A stretch of 25,685 nucleotides of DNA from GCA-003244245 sp036279835 (GTDB lineage Bacteria > Actinomycetota > Actinomycetes > Mycobacteriales > Pseudonocardiaceae), in the NCBI GenBank assembly GCA_036279835.1, contig DASUII010000080.1:1-25685 (forward strand), in the 5' to 3' direction. Both the position numbers and the translations under genes were made by a program. Below the pieces are notes generated by a model that saw only the letters and a list, made by a program, of their open reading frames with translations, made no database searches and was not told the origin of the DNA. Below, in pieces: positions 1-7,941 of this stretch (position 1 is the first letter of the stretch; each line of letters starts with the position of its first letter).

Positions 1-1316
1 TTGACGACCTGCTTGCGGTGTTGCTCGAAACGGACCTGCGCTTCGGCGTAGGCGCGCTCCCACTCCTGACGCTGCTTGTCGTAGCCTTCGAGCCAGTCGT
101 TGGTCTCCGGGTCGAAGCCCTCGGGGTAGATGTAGTTGCCCTCGCTGTCGTACTCGGCGGTCATGCCGTACTGCGCCGGGTCGAACTCCATCTCCGGGGA
201 CAGTCCCTCGTTCGCCTGCTTGAGCGACAGCGAGATTCGTCGGCGGTCCAGGTCGATGTCGATGACCTTGACCATCACGTCGTCGCCGACCTGCACGACC
301 TGCTCAGGGATCTCGACATGCCGCTGCGAGAGCTCCGAGATGTGCACCAAACCCTCGATGCCTTCCTCGACCCGGACGAACGAGCCGAAAGGCACCAGCT
401 TCGTGACCTTCCCGGGCACGATCTGGCCGATCTGGTGGGTACGAGCAAACTGGCGCCACGGGTCTTCTTGGGTCGCTTTGAGCGACAGCGATACCCGCTC
501 GCGTTCCAGATCGACGTCGAGCACCTCGACGGTTACTTCCTGGCCGACCTCGACAACCTCGCTGGGGTGGTCGATGTGTTTCCAGGACAGCTCGGAGACG
601 TGCACCAGCCCGTCCACGCCACCGAGATCCACGAATGCACCGAAGTTGACGATCGAGGAGACCTGGCCCTTGCGGACCTGCCCCTTGGCCAACTGGTGCA
701 GGAATTCGCTGCGCACCTCGGATTGGGTCTGCTCAAGCCACGCGCGCCGGGAAAGCACTACGTTATTGCGGTTCTTGTCCAGCTCAATGATCTTGGCTTC
801 CAACTCCCGGCCCACGTAGGGCTGGAGGTCGCGAACGCGCCGCATCTCGACCAGAGAGGCGGGCAGGAAGCCGCGCAGCCCGATGTCGAGGATCAGACCA
901 CCCTTGACCACCTCGATGACGGTGCCGCGCACCGGCTCCTCGTTCTCCTTGAGGGTCTCGATATTCCCCCAGGCGCGCTCATACTGGGCGCGTTTCTTGG
1001 ACAGGATCAGCCGGCCTTCCTTGTCCTCCTTCTGGAGAACGAGGGCCTCGACCTCGTCGCCCACGGACACGACATCGGCCGGGTCGACGTCGTGTTTGAT
1101 GGACAGTTCCCGGGAGGGGATAACGCCCTCGGTCTTGTAGCCAATGTCAAGCAGCACTTCGTCACGGTCGACTTTGACGATGGTGCCTTCGACGATATCG
1201 CCATCGTTGAAGTACTTGATCGTCTTGTCGATGGCGGCGAGAAAGTCCTCCTCCGTCCCGATATCGTTGATCGCAACTTGCTGCGGGGCCGGGGCGGTGG
1301 TGGTGTCGGTGGACAT
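1..1316 (-). CDS. rpsA: 30S ribosomal protein S1 (3' end cut by window edge)
   Basis: Ribosomal protein S1 binds mRNA on the 30S subunit and helps translation start. Reading the minus strand from the ATG at 1316 gives 438 residues without a stop before the window edge. Four S1 RNA-binding repeats lie at about residues 39-108, 125-192, 213-281 and 298-367. The later repeats carry the usual NFGAFVDL, GLVHVSEL and RVSLSLK signatures. The N-terminus (QVAINDIG, AIDKTIKYFNDGDIVEGTIVKVD) follows the mycobacterial/actinobacterial form closely. The acidic, Tyr/Glu-rich tail after repeat 4 is only partly visible; I expect several tens of residues beyond the edge. The ribosome binding site is weak (GGAG about 11 nt upstream). 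A TTGACA promoter candidate lies just upstream. On the opposite strand a 491-codon open frame is only a shadow of this gene. Confidence 0.97.
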   Translation of the reverse strand, partial: MSTDTTTAPAPQQVAINDIGTEEDFLAAIDKTIKYFNDGDIVEGTIVKVDRDEVLLDIGYKTEGVIPSRELSIKHDVDPADVVSVGDEVEALVLQKEDKEGRLILSKKRAQYERAWGNIETLKENEEPVRGTVIEVVKGGLILDIGLRGFLPASLVEMRRVRDLQPYVGRELEAKIIELDKNRNNVVLSRRAWLEQTQSEVRSEFLHQLAKGQVRKGQVSSIVNFGAFVDLGGVDGLVHVSELSWKHIDHPSEVVEVGQEVTVEVLDVDLERERVSLSLKATQEDPWRQFARTHQIGQIVPGKVTKLVPFGSFVRVEEGIEGLVHISELSQRHVEIPEQVVQVGDDVMVKVIDIDLDRRRISLSLKQANEGLSPEMEFDPAQYGMTAEYDSEGNYIYPEGFDPETNDWLEGYDKQRQEWERAYAEAQVRFEQHRKQVV

Positions 1317-1334
1317 GCGGTGGGGTGCTCCGAA

Positions 1335-1365
1335 GGGATAGGGTCGAGCGGCCGGTGTTTGTCAA
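1335..1365 (-). promoter_or_regulatory. Candidate rpsA promoter
   Basis: On the minus strand, TTGACA (1360-1365) is a perfect -35 hexamer and TATCCC (1335-1340) is a possible -10, 19 nt apart. Transcription would start about 10-12 nt before the rpsA ATG at 1316, giving a very short leader. The spacing is long and the -10 is imperfect, so this is an inference from position and the -35 match. Confidence 0.4.
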
Positions 1366-1467
1366 ACTGTTGTGTCGGTGCGCTGGTTCCCCACTGCGCC
1401 AGATCAGCCACACCCGACAACCTCACCCGACAGATCAACCTCATCCGGCGGATCACTCTCGCCGCTG

Positions 1468-1549
1468 GTGAGTCTGACACCGGGCGAGCTTGATACCGAG
1501 CGAGCTTGACAACCGAGCTAGCTTGACGACCAAGGCTCGCTTGACAACC
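1468..1549. repeat. Degenerate 17-bp tandem repeat between rpsA and the methyltransferase gene
   Basis: Units of 16-18 bp follow each other at 1482-1497, 1498-1514, 1515-1531 and 1532-1549, with a weaker one at 1468-1481. The common core on the plus strand is close to GAGCTTGACAACC. A second small direct repeat of CACCCGACA lies nearby, in 1410-1432. The rest of the 337-bp gap (1317-1653) shows no coding sequence I can support beyond the rpsA promoter candidate. The array could be a cluster of operator sites or slipped-strand duplications. Confidence 0.6.
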
Positions 1550-1653
1550 TGGGCAGCGCGAAACGACAGCGCAGTTCAATCCTACCCAGGCAGGAGTCAG
1601 GGCAGCAAACCCGACCCCGGCGCTCGCCTGCTTCGTGGTGAGAGACTGCCTCA

Positions 1654-2529
1654 GTGACAGACGCTCCGCAACCAGGCCACGACGATGACCGGATGATCCC
1701 GCTGGCCGGCCACTGCAGCGCTGAGGCGGTGCTGGGCACTGTCGGTGTGGTGAAACAGCTGGTCAGCGTCGCGGAGACGGTCGCGGCCAACCGTCGATGG
1801 TGGGATGCCGATGCCGCGGACTACCTCGCAGAGCACGGTGATTTCCTCGGTCCGGCGGATTTCGTCTGGTGCCCAGAGAGGCTTCGCGAGTCAGCTGCCG
1901 GGCTGCTCGGCGAGGTAGTCGGTCGCCGCGTGCTCGAGGTCGGTTGCGGGTCCGCGCCCTGCGCACGCTGGCTGGCCGCCCACGGCGCGCAGGTCGTCGG
2001 CCTGGACCTATCGGCGGCGATGCTGTCGCACGCGGTGCAGTCAGCCTGCGAAACCGGGATCTCGGTGCCGCTGGTGCAGGCCGATGCTGGTCGATTGCCC
2101 TTCGCTGACGGGAGTTTCGACCTCGCCTGTTCGGCGTTCGGTGCGGTGCCGTTCGTCGCGGACTCGGCTGCGGTGATGCGAGAGGTCGCCCGGGTGCTGC
2201 GCCCCGGTGGCCGGTGGGTCTTCGCTGTCACCCACCCGTTGCGTTGGATCTTCCCTGACGATCCGGGGGAGGCCGGCTTGACGGTGGCGCAGTCGTACTT
2301 CGACCGCACCCCGTATGTCGAGGTGGACAGCCTTCGCAACCCCACTTACGTGGAGCACCACCGCACCTTGGGCGACCGAGTCAGGGAGATCGTCGCCGCA
2401 GGTTTTGTGTTGGAGGACCTGATAGAACCAGAGTGGCCCCCTGACCTGCGCCGAGAGTGGGGCCAATGGAGCCCCCTTCGGGGTGCGCTGTTCCCAGGAA
2501 CCGCGATCTTCTGCTGCCGCCGCGCCTGA
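1654..2529 (+). CDS. Class I SAM-dependent methyltransferase, substrate unknown
   Basis: This is a Rossmann-fold methyltransferase of the Methyltransf_11 type. Motif I (VLEVGCGSA, about residues 93-101) and the acidic residue after strand 2 (GLDLS, D118) form the SAM site. The later LPFADGSFDLA and LRPGGRWVF segments are motifs IV and post-IV of the same fold. The substrate cannot be read from the sequence. The GTG at 1654 is the longest start. The region before NRRWWDADAADY (about residue 47) looks unconserved, so GTG at 1747 or 1750 is a serious alternative. The gene lies between rpsA and polA and converges on polA, with 83 bp between the stops. It has no obvious partner gene here. Confidence 0.85.
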   Translation: MTDAPQPGHDDDRMIPLAGHCSAEAVLGTVGVVKQLVSVAETVAANRRWWDADAADYLAEHGDFLGPADFVWCPERLRESAAGLLGEVVGRRVLEVGCGSAPCARWLAAHGAQVVGLDLSAAMLSHAVQSACETGISVPLVQADAGRLPFADGSFDLACSAFGAVPFVADSAAVMREVARVLRPGGRWVFAVTHPLRWIFPDDPGEAGLTVAQSYFDRTPYVEVDSLRNPTYVEHHRTLGDRVREIVAAGFVLEDLIEPEWPPDLRREWGQWSPLRGALFPGTAIFCCRRA

Positions 2530-2534
2530 TCCGA

Positions 2535-2598
2535 CGCCATTCGGAGCCGAATCGGGGTCTGGCGTGCTTGCCGAAGCGCCATTCGGCTCCGAATGGCG
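2535..2598. terminator. Pair of related palindromes, probable bidirectional terminator
   Basis: Between the two convergent stops lie two versions of one palindrome. The first has ATTCGG-AG-CCGAAT (2539-2552). The second has perfect 10-bp arms CGCCATTCGG and CCGAATGGCG around CT (2577-2598), folding as a 9-bp stem with a 4-nt loop. Neither is followed by a U-tract, which is usual in actinobacteria. The position supports a shared terminator for the methyltransferase and polA. The near-identity of the two copies also suggests a dispersed repeat family. Confidence 0.6.
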
Positions 2599-2612
2599 GC
2601 TAGGGCCACGAA

Positions 2613-5294
2613 CTAGTGTGCGGCGTCGTTCCAGCTGTGGCCTAGGCCGATTGAGACTTCTAGGGGCACGTCTAGGCGGTATGCGGCGGCCATCTCGCGT
2701 CTTACCAGGGCTTCCAGTGTGGGGCGCTCGCCTTCGGCTACTTCCAGGACCAGCTCGTCGTGCACTTGCAGCAACATCCGGGACCGCAGGCCCTCACCTC
2801 GCAATGCGCGCGCGACGTGCAGCATCGCGACCTTGATGATGTCCGCGGCGCTGCCCTGGATCGGCGCGTTGAGCGCCATCCGTTCCGCCATCTCGCGGCG
2901 CTGCCGGTTGTCGCTGACGAGGTCGGGCAGGTAGCGCCGGCGACCCATGATAGTGGCGGTGTAGCCCTCCAGCCGGGCCCTTTCCACAATGGTGCGGAGG
3001 TAATCGCGGACCCCGCCGAACCGGGTGAAGTACTCGTCCATCAGCTCCCGAGCCTCTTCGGTGGAGATCCGCAGCTGCGCGGAGAGCCCGAACGCGGACA
3101 GGCCGTAGGCCAGGCCGTAGTTCATCGCCTTGATCTTGGCGCGCTGCTCGCCGCTGACCGCGGCGGCATCCACGGCGAATACCCGCGCGGCGGTAGCGGC
3201 GTGAAAATCATGCCCGGAGGTGAACGCCTCGATCAGCGCGGTGTCCTCGGACAGGTGCGCCATGATCCGCATCTCGATCTGGCTGTAGTCCGCCGTCATC
3301 AGTTCCGAATAGCCCTGGCCGACGACGAAGGCCTGCCGGATCCGGCGCCCGGATTCACTGCGGACGTGAATGTTCTGCAGGTTCGGCTCGGTGGATGACA
3401 ACCGGCCGGTCGCGGCGATGGTCTGGAGGTACGTGGTGTGGATGCGTCCGTCATCGGCCACAGATTTCAGTAGCCCATCCACCGTGGTCTTGAGGCGAGT
3501 GGCGTCACGGTGCACCAGCAGGTACTTCAGAAACGGATGCTCGGTGGATGCGTAGAGAGTTTGCAGCGCATCGGCGTCGGTGGTGTAGCCGGTCTTGATG
3601 CGTTTGGTTTTGGGCATGCCCAGCTCGTCGAACAACACCACCTGCAGCTGTTTGGGCGAGCCCAGGTTGACCTCCTTGCCGAGCACCCCGAAGCAGTCCT
3701 GCTCGGCCTGCTTCACCTCGGCGGAGAAGCAGGCCTCCAGCTCGGCCAGCACATCACCCTCTACGGCGATGCCGGCTGCCTCCAGCTCGGCCAGCACGGC
3801 GAGCAGCGGAAGCTCCAGGTCAGTGAGCAACGACCGACCGGCGATCTGATCGAGCTCGGTGTCCAGCGCCACGGCCAACTCGGCGATCGCGCGGGCCCGC
3901 AGGATCTCGTCAGAGACCCGGGCAGCGGTGTCTTCGTCCTCGAACAGGCTCGGTTGGGCAACCTCGCCGGGTTCGACCCGTAACTCCTTGCCCAGATATC
4001 GCAGTACCAGATCGGCGAGGTCGAACGACCGCTGGCCGGGTCGGACCAGATAGGCGGCCAGCGCAGTGTCGCTGGTCAGCCCCGCCAAGGTCACACCGCG
4101 TGACTGCAACGCGTGTAGCAGCGGCTTGGCGTCGTGCGCGGCCTTGGGCACGGTGGGGTCAGCCAGCCACTGCGCCAGCGCCCGCTCGTCATCGGGGGTC
4201 AACGCGCGCGGATCGAGGTAGCCGCCCTCACCGTCGGCAGCGGCCAGAGCGAGGCTTTCCAGATCCCCGGTGCCGCGCGCCCAGCTGCCGCGGAAGGCCA
4301 GTCCGGTTCGGTTTCCGTCCCGGGCATGCGCATCCAGCCAGGTGGCCACCGCTCCGGCAGCTATCGTCGCGCCCCGGGCTTGGAAACCCTCCTCAGCTTC
4401 CGGCTCTGGTGCACTCAACGTGGCGAACAGCCGGTCCCGCAGCACCCGGAACTCCAGCTCGTCGAACAGCCGGTGCACCGCGTCGCGGTCCCACGGTTTG
4501 AGCACCAGGTCGGCGGGCTGATCAGGTAGATCGACATTCCGGACCAGCTCGGTGAGCCGGCGGTTGAGCAGCACCGAGGCCAGGTTCTCCCGCAGCGCGT
4601 CGCCGGCCTTGCCCTTGACCTCGTCCACCCGATCGACCAAAGCGTCCAGCGAACCGAACTCCCGCACCCACTTCGCCGCGGTCTTATCTCCCACCCCAGG
4701 GATGCCTGGCAGATTGTCCGAGGGGTCGCCCCGCAGTGCCGCGTAATCCGGGTATTGCGACGGGGTCAAGCCGTAGCGCTCGGCGACCTCGTCAGGCGTG
4801 AACCGGGTCAGGTCCGAGACTCCCTTGCGGGGGTAGAGCACGGTCACCCGGTCACTGACCAACTGCAACGCGTCGCGATCCCCGGTGCAGATCAGTACCT
4901 GGAAACCCGCCGCTTCGGCCCGGGTTACCAGGGTCGCGATGACGTCGTCGGCTTCGTAGTTCTCCTTGGTGAGCACCGGGATCCCCAGGGTGCCCAGCAC
5001 GTCATGGATCAGCGAGACTTGGCCGCGGAACTCGTCGGGTGTCGCGCTGCGGTTGGCCTTATATGGCGCGTAGGCCTCCGCTCGGAAGGTCTTGCGAGAG
5101 ATGTCGAACGCTGCGGCGATGTGACTGGGCTGCTCGTCGCGCAGCAGGTTGATCAACATCGAGGTGAAGCCGTACACCGCGTTGGTCGTCTGCCCCGTTG
5201 TGGTGCGGAAATTCTCGGCTGGCAGCGCGAAGAACGCCCGGTAGGCCAGCGAGTGGCCATCGAGTAGGAGCAGCCGCGGTGGAGTAACCGTCAC
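2613..5294 (-). CDS. polA: DNA polymerase I (proofreading-deficient type)
   Basis: DNA polymerase I fills gaps and removes RNA primers in replication and excision repair. The 893 residues contain a 5'-nuclease domain (about 1-290; D12, EADD 114-117, TGDRDALQL 138-145, and the H3TH motif GIPGVGDKTA 197-206). A degenerate 3'-5' exonuclease-like domain (about 305-490) and a polymerase domain (about 500-893) follow. Polymerase motif A is DYSQIEMR (D669), motif B is at 718-727, and motif C is the HDE triplet 845-847. The exonuclease-like domain lacks the usual DxE metal motif (GLAFRG instead), as in mycobacterial and Thermus enzymes, so proofreading is probably absent. The start is GTG with no visible Shine-Dalgarno. 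A possible -10 (TAGACT, minus strand 5303-5308) lies 8 nt before it, so the mRNA may be leaderless. Confidence 0.97.
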   Translation of the reverse strand: MTVTPPRLLLLDGHSLAYRAFFALPAENFRTTTGQTTNAVYGFTSMLINLLRDEQPSHIAAAFDISRKTFRAEAYAPYKANRSATPDEFRGQVSLIHDVLGTLGIPVLTKENYEADDVIATLVTRAEAAGFQVLICTGDRDALQLVSDRVTVLYPRKGVSDLTRFTPDEVAERYGLTPSQYPDYAALRGDPSDNLPGIPGVGDKTAAKWVREFGSLDALVDRVDEVKGKAGDALRENLASVLLNRRLTELVRNVDLPDQPADLVLKPWDRDAVHRLFDELEFRVLRDRLFATLSAPEPEAEEGFQARGATIAAGAVATWLDAHARDGNRTGLAFRGSWARGTGDLESLALAAADGEGGYLDPRALTPDDERALAQWLADPTVPKAAHDAKPLLHALQSRGVTLAGLTSDTALAAYLVRPGQRSFDLADLVLRYLGKELRVEPGEVAQPSLFEDEDTAARVSDEILRARAIAELAVALDTELDQIAGRSLLTDLELPLLAVLAELEAAGIAVEGDVLAELEACFSAEVKQAEQDCFGVLGKEVNLGSPKQLQVVLFDELGMPKTKRIKTGYTTDADALQTLYASTEHPFLKYLLVHRDATRLKTTVDGLLKSVADDGRIHTTYLQTIAATGRLSSTEPNLQNIHVRSESGRRIRQAFVVGQGYSELMTADYSQIEMRIMAHLSEDTALIEAFTSGHDFHAATAARVFAVDAAAVSGEQRAKIKAMNYGLAYGLSAFGLSAQLRISTEEARELMDEYFTRFGGVRDYLRTIVERARLEGYTATIMGRRRYLPDLVSDNRQRREMAERMALNAPIQGSAADIIKVAMLHVARALRGEGLRSRMLLQVHDELVLEVAEGERPTLEALVRREMAAAYRLDVPLEVSIGLGHSWNDAAH

Positions 5295-5532
5295 GGCCCG
5301 CGAGTCTAGGCCGGAGCACCGACAGCCGGCTGCGCCAGCACCCAGAGTGGCGAGATCGCTGGCCTCAAGAGGTTCTGCGTTACCACGTCCGGCGTCCCGT
5401 TCGAGGTCACCCGGCTGCGCGCGTCAGACTCGTTGGCAGACCTGCTGGCTAGGGCGCGCTGCCGATAGCTCACTATGGGCACTTGCTCGGCTGGCGGTGG
5501 CTGCACCGACCGCGGGCCGATGTCTATCCCGT

Positions 5533-5542
5533 GGAGGAGGAG
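5533..5542 (+). promoter_or_regulatory. Strong ribosome binding site that sets the livH start
   Basis: GGAGGAGGAG at 5533-5542 lies 7 nt before an in-frame GTG at 5550. The upstream ATG at 5475 has no comparable site. Starting at 5550 also gives a conventional signal peptide. The divergent gap 5295-5532 shows no clear promoter that I could place for livH. Confidence 0.7.
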
Positions 5543-5549
5543 CGCCGCC

Positions 5550-6938
5550 GTGCGACCAGCAGGGCCTGTCCGGTCGCCGGACGGGGCACGGCCGGACAAT
5601 TCCGGCTTCACCCGGCCGGTTGCCGGCCTGCTGCGGGCGGTGCTCGGCGCACTGATCGCGATCGCCGCCCTGACCGGGCTGGCCGCTCCGGCACTGGCCA
5701 CGCAGCAACCACCGCACGGCCCATCATCGCAGCCAGCCCCACCCGAGGAGCCGGGTCTACCGGTCAGCGGCACCCTGCGCAACGTCGACGGCACGCTGCT
5801 GTCCGGTGTCCGGGTGCAGGCCCTCGACGCCAGCGGACAGCAGGTCGCCTCGACTACGTCGAACACCGGTGGTCGCTGGGAACTGACCGTACCCACCCCG
5901 GGCCAATACACCTTCCGGATCGATCGACAATCCCTGCCGCCGGGCGTCACCGTGCTGCAGGGCGAGGTGGTCCGCGATGTGGCGCCAGGAACGTTGTCGC
6001 TGGTGGTGTTCCGATTCGGCGCGCAGCGTGCCGGGCTGCAGACATCGGCGAGCGCGACGACCCTGCGGGTACTGGTCGACGGAATCCGGTTCGGCCTGGT
6101 CATCGGCATCACCGGGGTTGGCCTGTCACTAATCTTCGGGACGACCGGGCTGACCAACTTCGCGCACGGCGAGCTGGTCACGATCGGAGCCGTGCTGGCC
6201 TGGACGTTGAACGTGACTTTCGGGCTGCAGCTGATCTGGGCCACCTTGCTGGCCATCGTGGCCGGCGCCGCTCTCGGCGCGGCCACTGACCTCGCTATCT
6301 GGCGGCCGATGCGGCGGCGGCGTTCAGGCCTGGTCGCCCAGCTGGTGATCTCCATCGGGCTGGCGCTAGCGCTTCGTTATGTGGTGCTGATCTACTTCGG
6401 CGGCCGGTCGGAGTCGTTCGCCGATTATACCAATCAGGTGGAACACAACTACGGGTTCATCAGCATCACCGACAAGGATCTCGCCACGATCGTGATCAGC
6501 CTGGCCGTGCTGGTCGGGGTCGCACTGCTGCTGCAACGGACGAGGATCGGCAAGGCCATGCGGGCGGTGGCCGATAACCGGGATCTGGCCGCTTCATCGG
6601 GCATCAACGTCGAACGGGTCGTGCTGTTCGTGTGGATCCTGGCGGGCGCACTGGCGGCGTTGGGCGGTGTGCTCTTCGGGCTGTCCGAGTTGGGCGGCAC
6701 GGTGCAGTACGAGATGGGCTTCAACCTCTTGCTGCTGATGTTCGCCGGAGTGATCCTCGGTGGGCTGGGCACCGCCTACGGCGCGCTGCTGGGCTGCCTG
6801 GTCGTGGGAGTGCTGGTACAGGTATCCGCACAAGTCATCCCGGTCGACCTGAAGTACCTGGGTGGGCTCGCTGTCCTCATCGTCATCCTGGTGATCAGGC
6901 CGCAGGGTTTGCTCGGCAGCCGGGCGCGGATCGGGTGA
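5550..6938 (+). CDS. livH: Branched-chain amino acid-type ABC permease LivH with extra secreted N-terminal domain
   Basis: This is one of two membrane permeases of a LIV/HAAT-type importer. From GTG 5550 the protein has 462 residues. Residues 1-50 form a signal peptide ending APALA-T. After a Pro-rich linker, residues 70-155 resemble a carboxypeptidase-regulatory-like (beta-sandwich) domain: SGTLRNVDGTLLSGVRVQALD, then GRWELTVPTPGQYTF. From about 170 the protein is a typical LivH: GLSLIFGTTGLTNFAHGE, several hydrophobic helices, and the EAA-like loop around RAVADNRDLAASSGI. It ends with RPQGLLG. An ordinary LivH is about 290-310 residues without the first 165. The extra domain would sit outside the membrane, where the binding protein docks. 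The next gene starts 4 bp after the stop. An upstream ATG (5475) would add 25 residues. Confidence 0.92.
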   Translation: MRPAGPVRSPDGARPDNSGFTRPVAGLLRAVLGALIAIAALTGLAAPALATQQPPHGPSSQPAPPEEPGLPVSGTLRNVDGTLLSGVRVQALDASGQQVASTTSNTGGRWELTVPTPGQYTFRIDRQSLPPGVTVLQGEVVRDVAPGTLSLVVFRFGAQRAGLQTSASATTLRVLVDGIRFGLVIGITGVGLSLIFGTTGLTNFAHGELVTIGAVLAWTLNVTFGLQLIWATLLAIVAGAALGAATDLAIWRPMRRRRSGLVAQLVISIGLALALRYVVLIYFGGRSESFADYTNQVEHNYGFISITDKDLATIVISLAVLVGVALLLQRTRIGKAMRAVADNRDLAASSGINVERVVLFVWILAGALAALGGVLFGLSELGGTVQYEMGFNLLLLMFAGVILGGLGTAYGALLGCLVVGVLVQVSAQVIPVDLKYLGGLAVLIVILVIRPQGLLGSRARIG

Positions 6939-6942
6939 GCAG

Positions 6943-7941
6943 ATGATCGACATCGCGAGTCTGCTCGCCAACGGCATCGCAGCGTTGGTCGGCCCGTCGG
7001 CGATCTTTTTCGCCTTGCTCGCGATCGGCCTGAACGTTCACTTCGGTTACGGCGGTCTGCTCAATTTCGGTCAGATCGGCTTCGCGTTGGTCGGCGGGTA
7101 CGGAATGGGCATCGCGGTGCTGTATTTCGGCCTGCCGCTGTGGTTGGGAGTGCTGGTGGGGATCGTCGCGGGGGTAGTCCTCGCGCTGTTGCTCGGGATC
7201 CCGACGCTGCGGCTGCGTGCGGACTATCTGGCGATCGTCACGATCGCGGCTGCGGAGATCCTGCGGCTGATCACCCGGTCGACGTCGATGACCGATTTCT
7301 CCGGTGGGACCCAGGGCCTCACCGGCTACGGCGGCAGCTTCCGCCAGCTCAGCCCTTTCGACAACGGTCGTTTCTATGATTTTTACGGGGTACGTTTCCT
7401 CGGCCAGGATCTGTGGGCGATCTGTGTGGGCTGGACTGTGGTGGGTCTGTCGCTGATCCTGGTGTTCCTCCTGGTACGCAGCCCGTGGGGCCGGGTGCTC
7501 AAGGCGATCCGGGAGGACGAGGATGCAGTCCGCGCATTGGGCAAGAACGTCTTCGTCTACAAGATGCAGGCGTTGGTTTTGGGTGGGGTCTTCGGTGCGG
7601 TGGGTGGGATCGTCTTTGCGCTGACCACGCAGTCGCTCACGCCGGACTTCTACTCGCCGCCGCAGACCTTTTTCGCCTATGCGGCCCTCATCATCGGCGG
7701 CGCCGGTCGGGTGTTCGGTCCGGTCATCGGCTCGATGATCTTCTGGTTTGTGCTCTCGATCACCGATAATTTTCTGCGCCAGGCCACCGCGGGCAGTAAC
7801 CCCTTGATCTCCTTCATCGATAATCAAGATGTCGGCGCTATCCGGTTCGTTCTGGTGGGGGTGGCTCTGGCGGCGCTGATGGCCTTCCGACCGCAGGGCA
7901 TCTTCGGCAAGCGGAGTGAGGTGCTGCTCGATGCGCGTTGA
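6943..7941 (+). CDS. livM: Branched-chain amino acid-type ABC permease LivM
   Basis: This is the second permease of the LIV-type importer, 332 residues with about eight to ten hydrophobic helices. The family signature is clear: IGLNVHFGYGGLLNFGQIGF near the N-terminus, the LRLRADYLAIVTIAAAEI segment, and the cytoplasmic coupling loop WGRVLKAIREDEDAVRALGKN that contacts the ATPases. The C-terminus ends RPQGIFGKRSE, usual for LivM. A loop at about residues 115-150 (TSMTDFSGGTQGLTGYGG) is also typical. It starts 4 bp after livH and overlaps the likely livG start by 11 bp, so the genes are almost certainly co-transcribed and translationally coupled. Substrate specificity is not shown by permease sequence; amino acids, amides and urea are all known for this family. 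Confidence 0.95.
   Translation: MIDIASLLANGIAALVGPSAIFFALLAIGLNVHFGYGGLLNFGQIGFALVGGYGMGIAVLYFGLPLWLGVLVGIVAGVVLALLLGIPTLRLRADYLAIVTIAAAEILRLITRSTSMTDFSGGTQGLTGYGGSFRQLSPFDNGRFYDFYGVRFLGQDLWAICVGWTVVGLSLILVFLLVRSPWGRVLKAIREDEDAVRALGKNVFVYKMQALVLGGVFGAVGGIVFALTTQSLTPDFYSPPQTFFAYAALIIGGAGRVFGPVIGSMIFWFVLSITDNFLRQATAGSNPLISFIDNQDVGAIRFVLVGVALAALMAFRPQGIFGKRSEVLLDAR

Noticed and set aside
18..1493. 491-codon open frame on the plus strand
   Set aside because: It is the antisense shadow of rpsA; the minus strand encodes four S1 domains with normal codon use.
5306..6355. 349-codon minus frame upstream of polA
   Set aside because: It is low-complexity (Pro/Arg/Ser-rich), antisense to livH, and has no domain.
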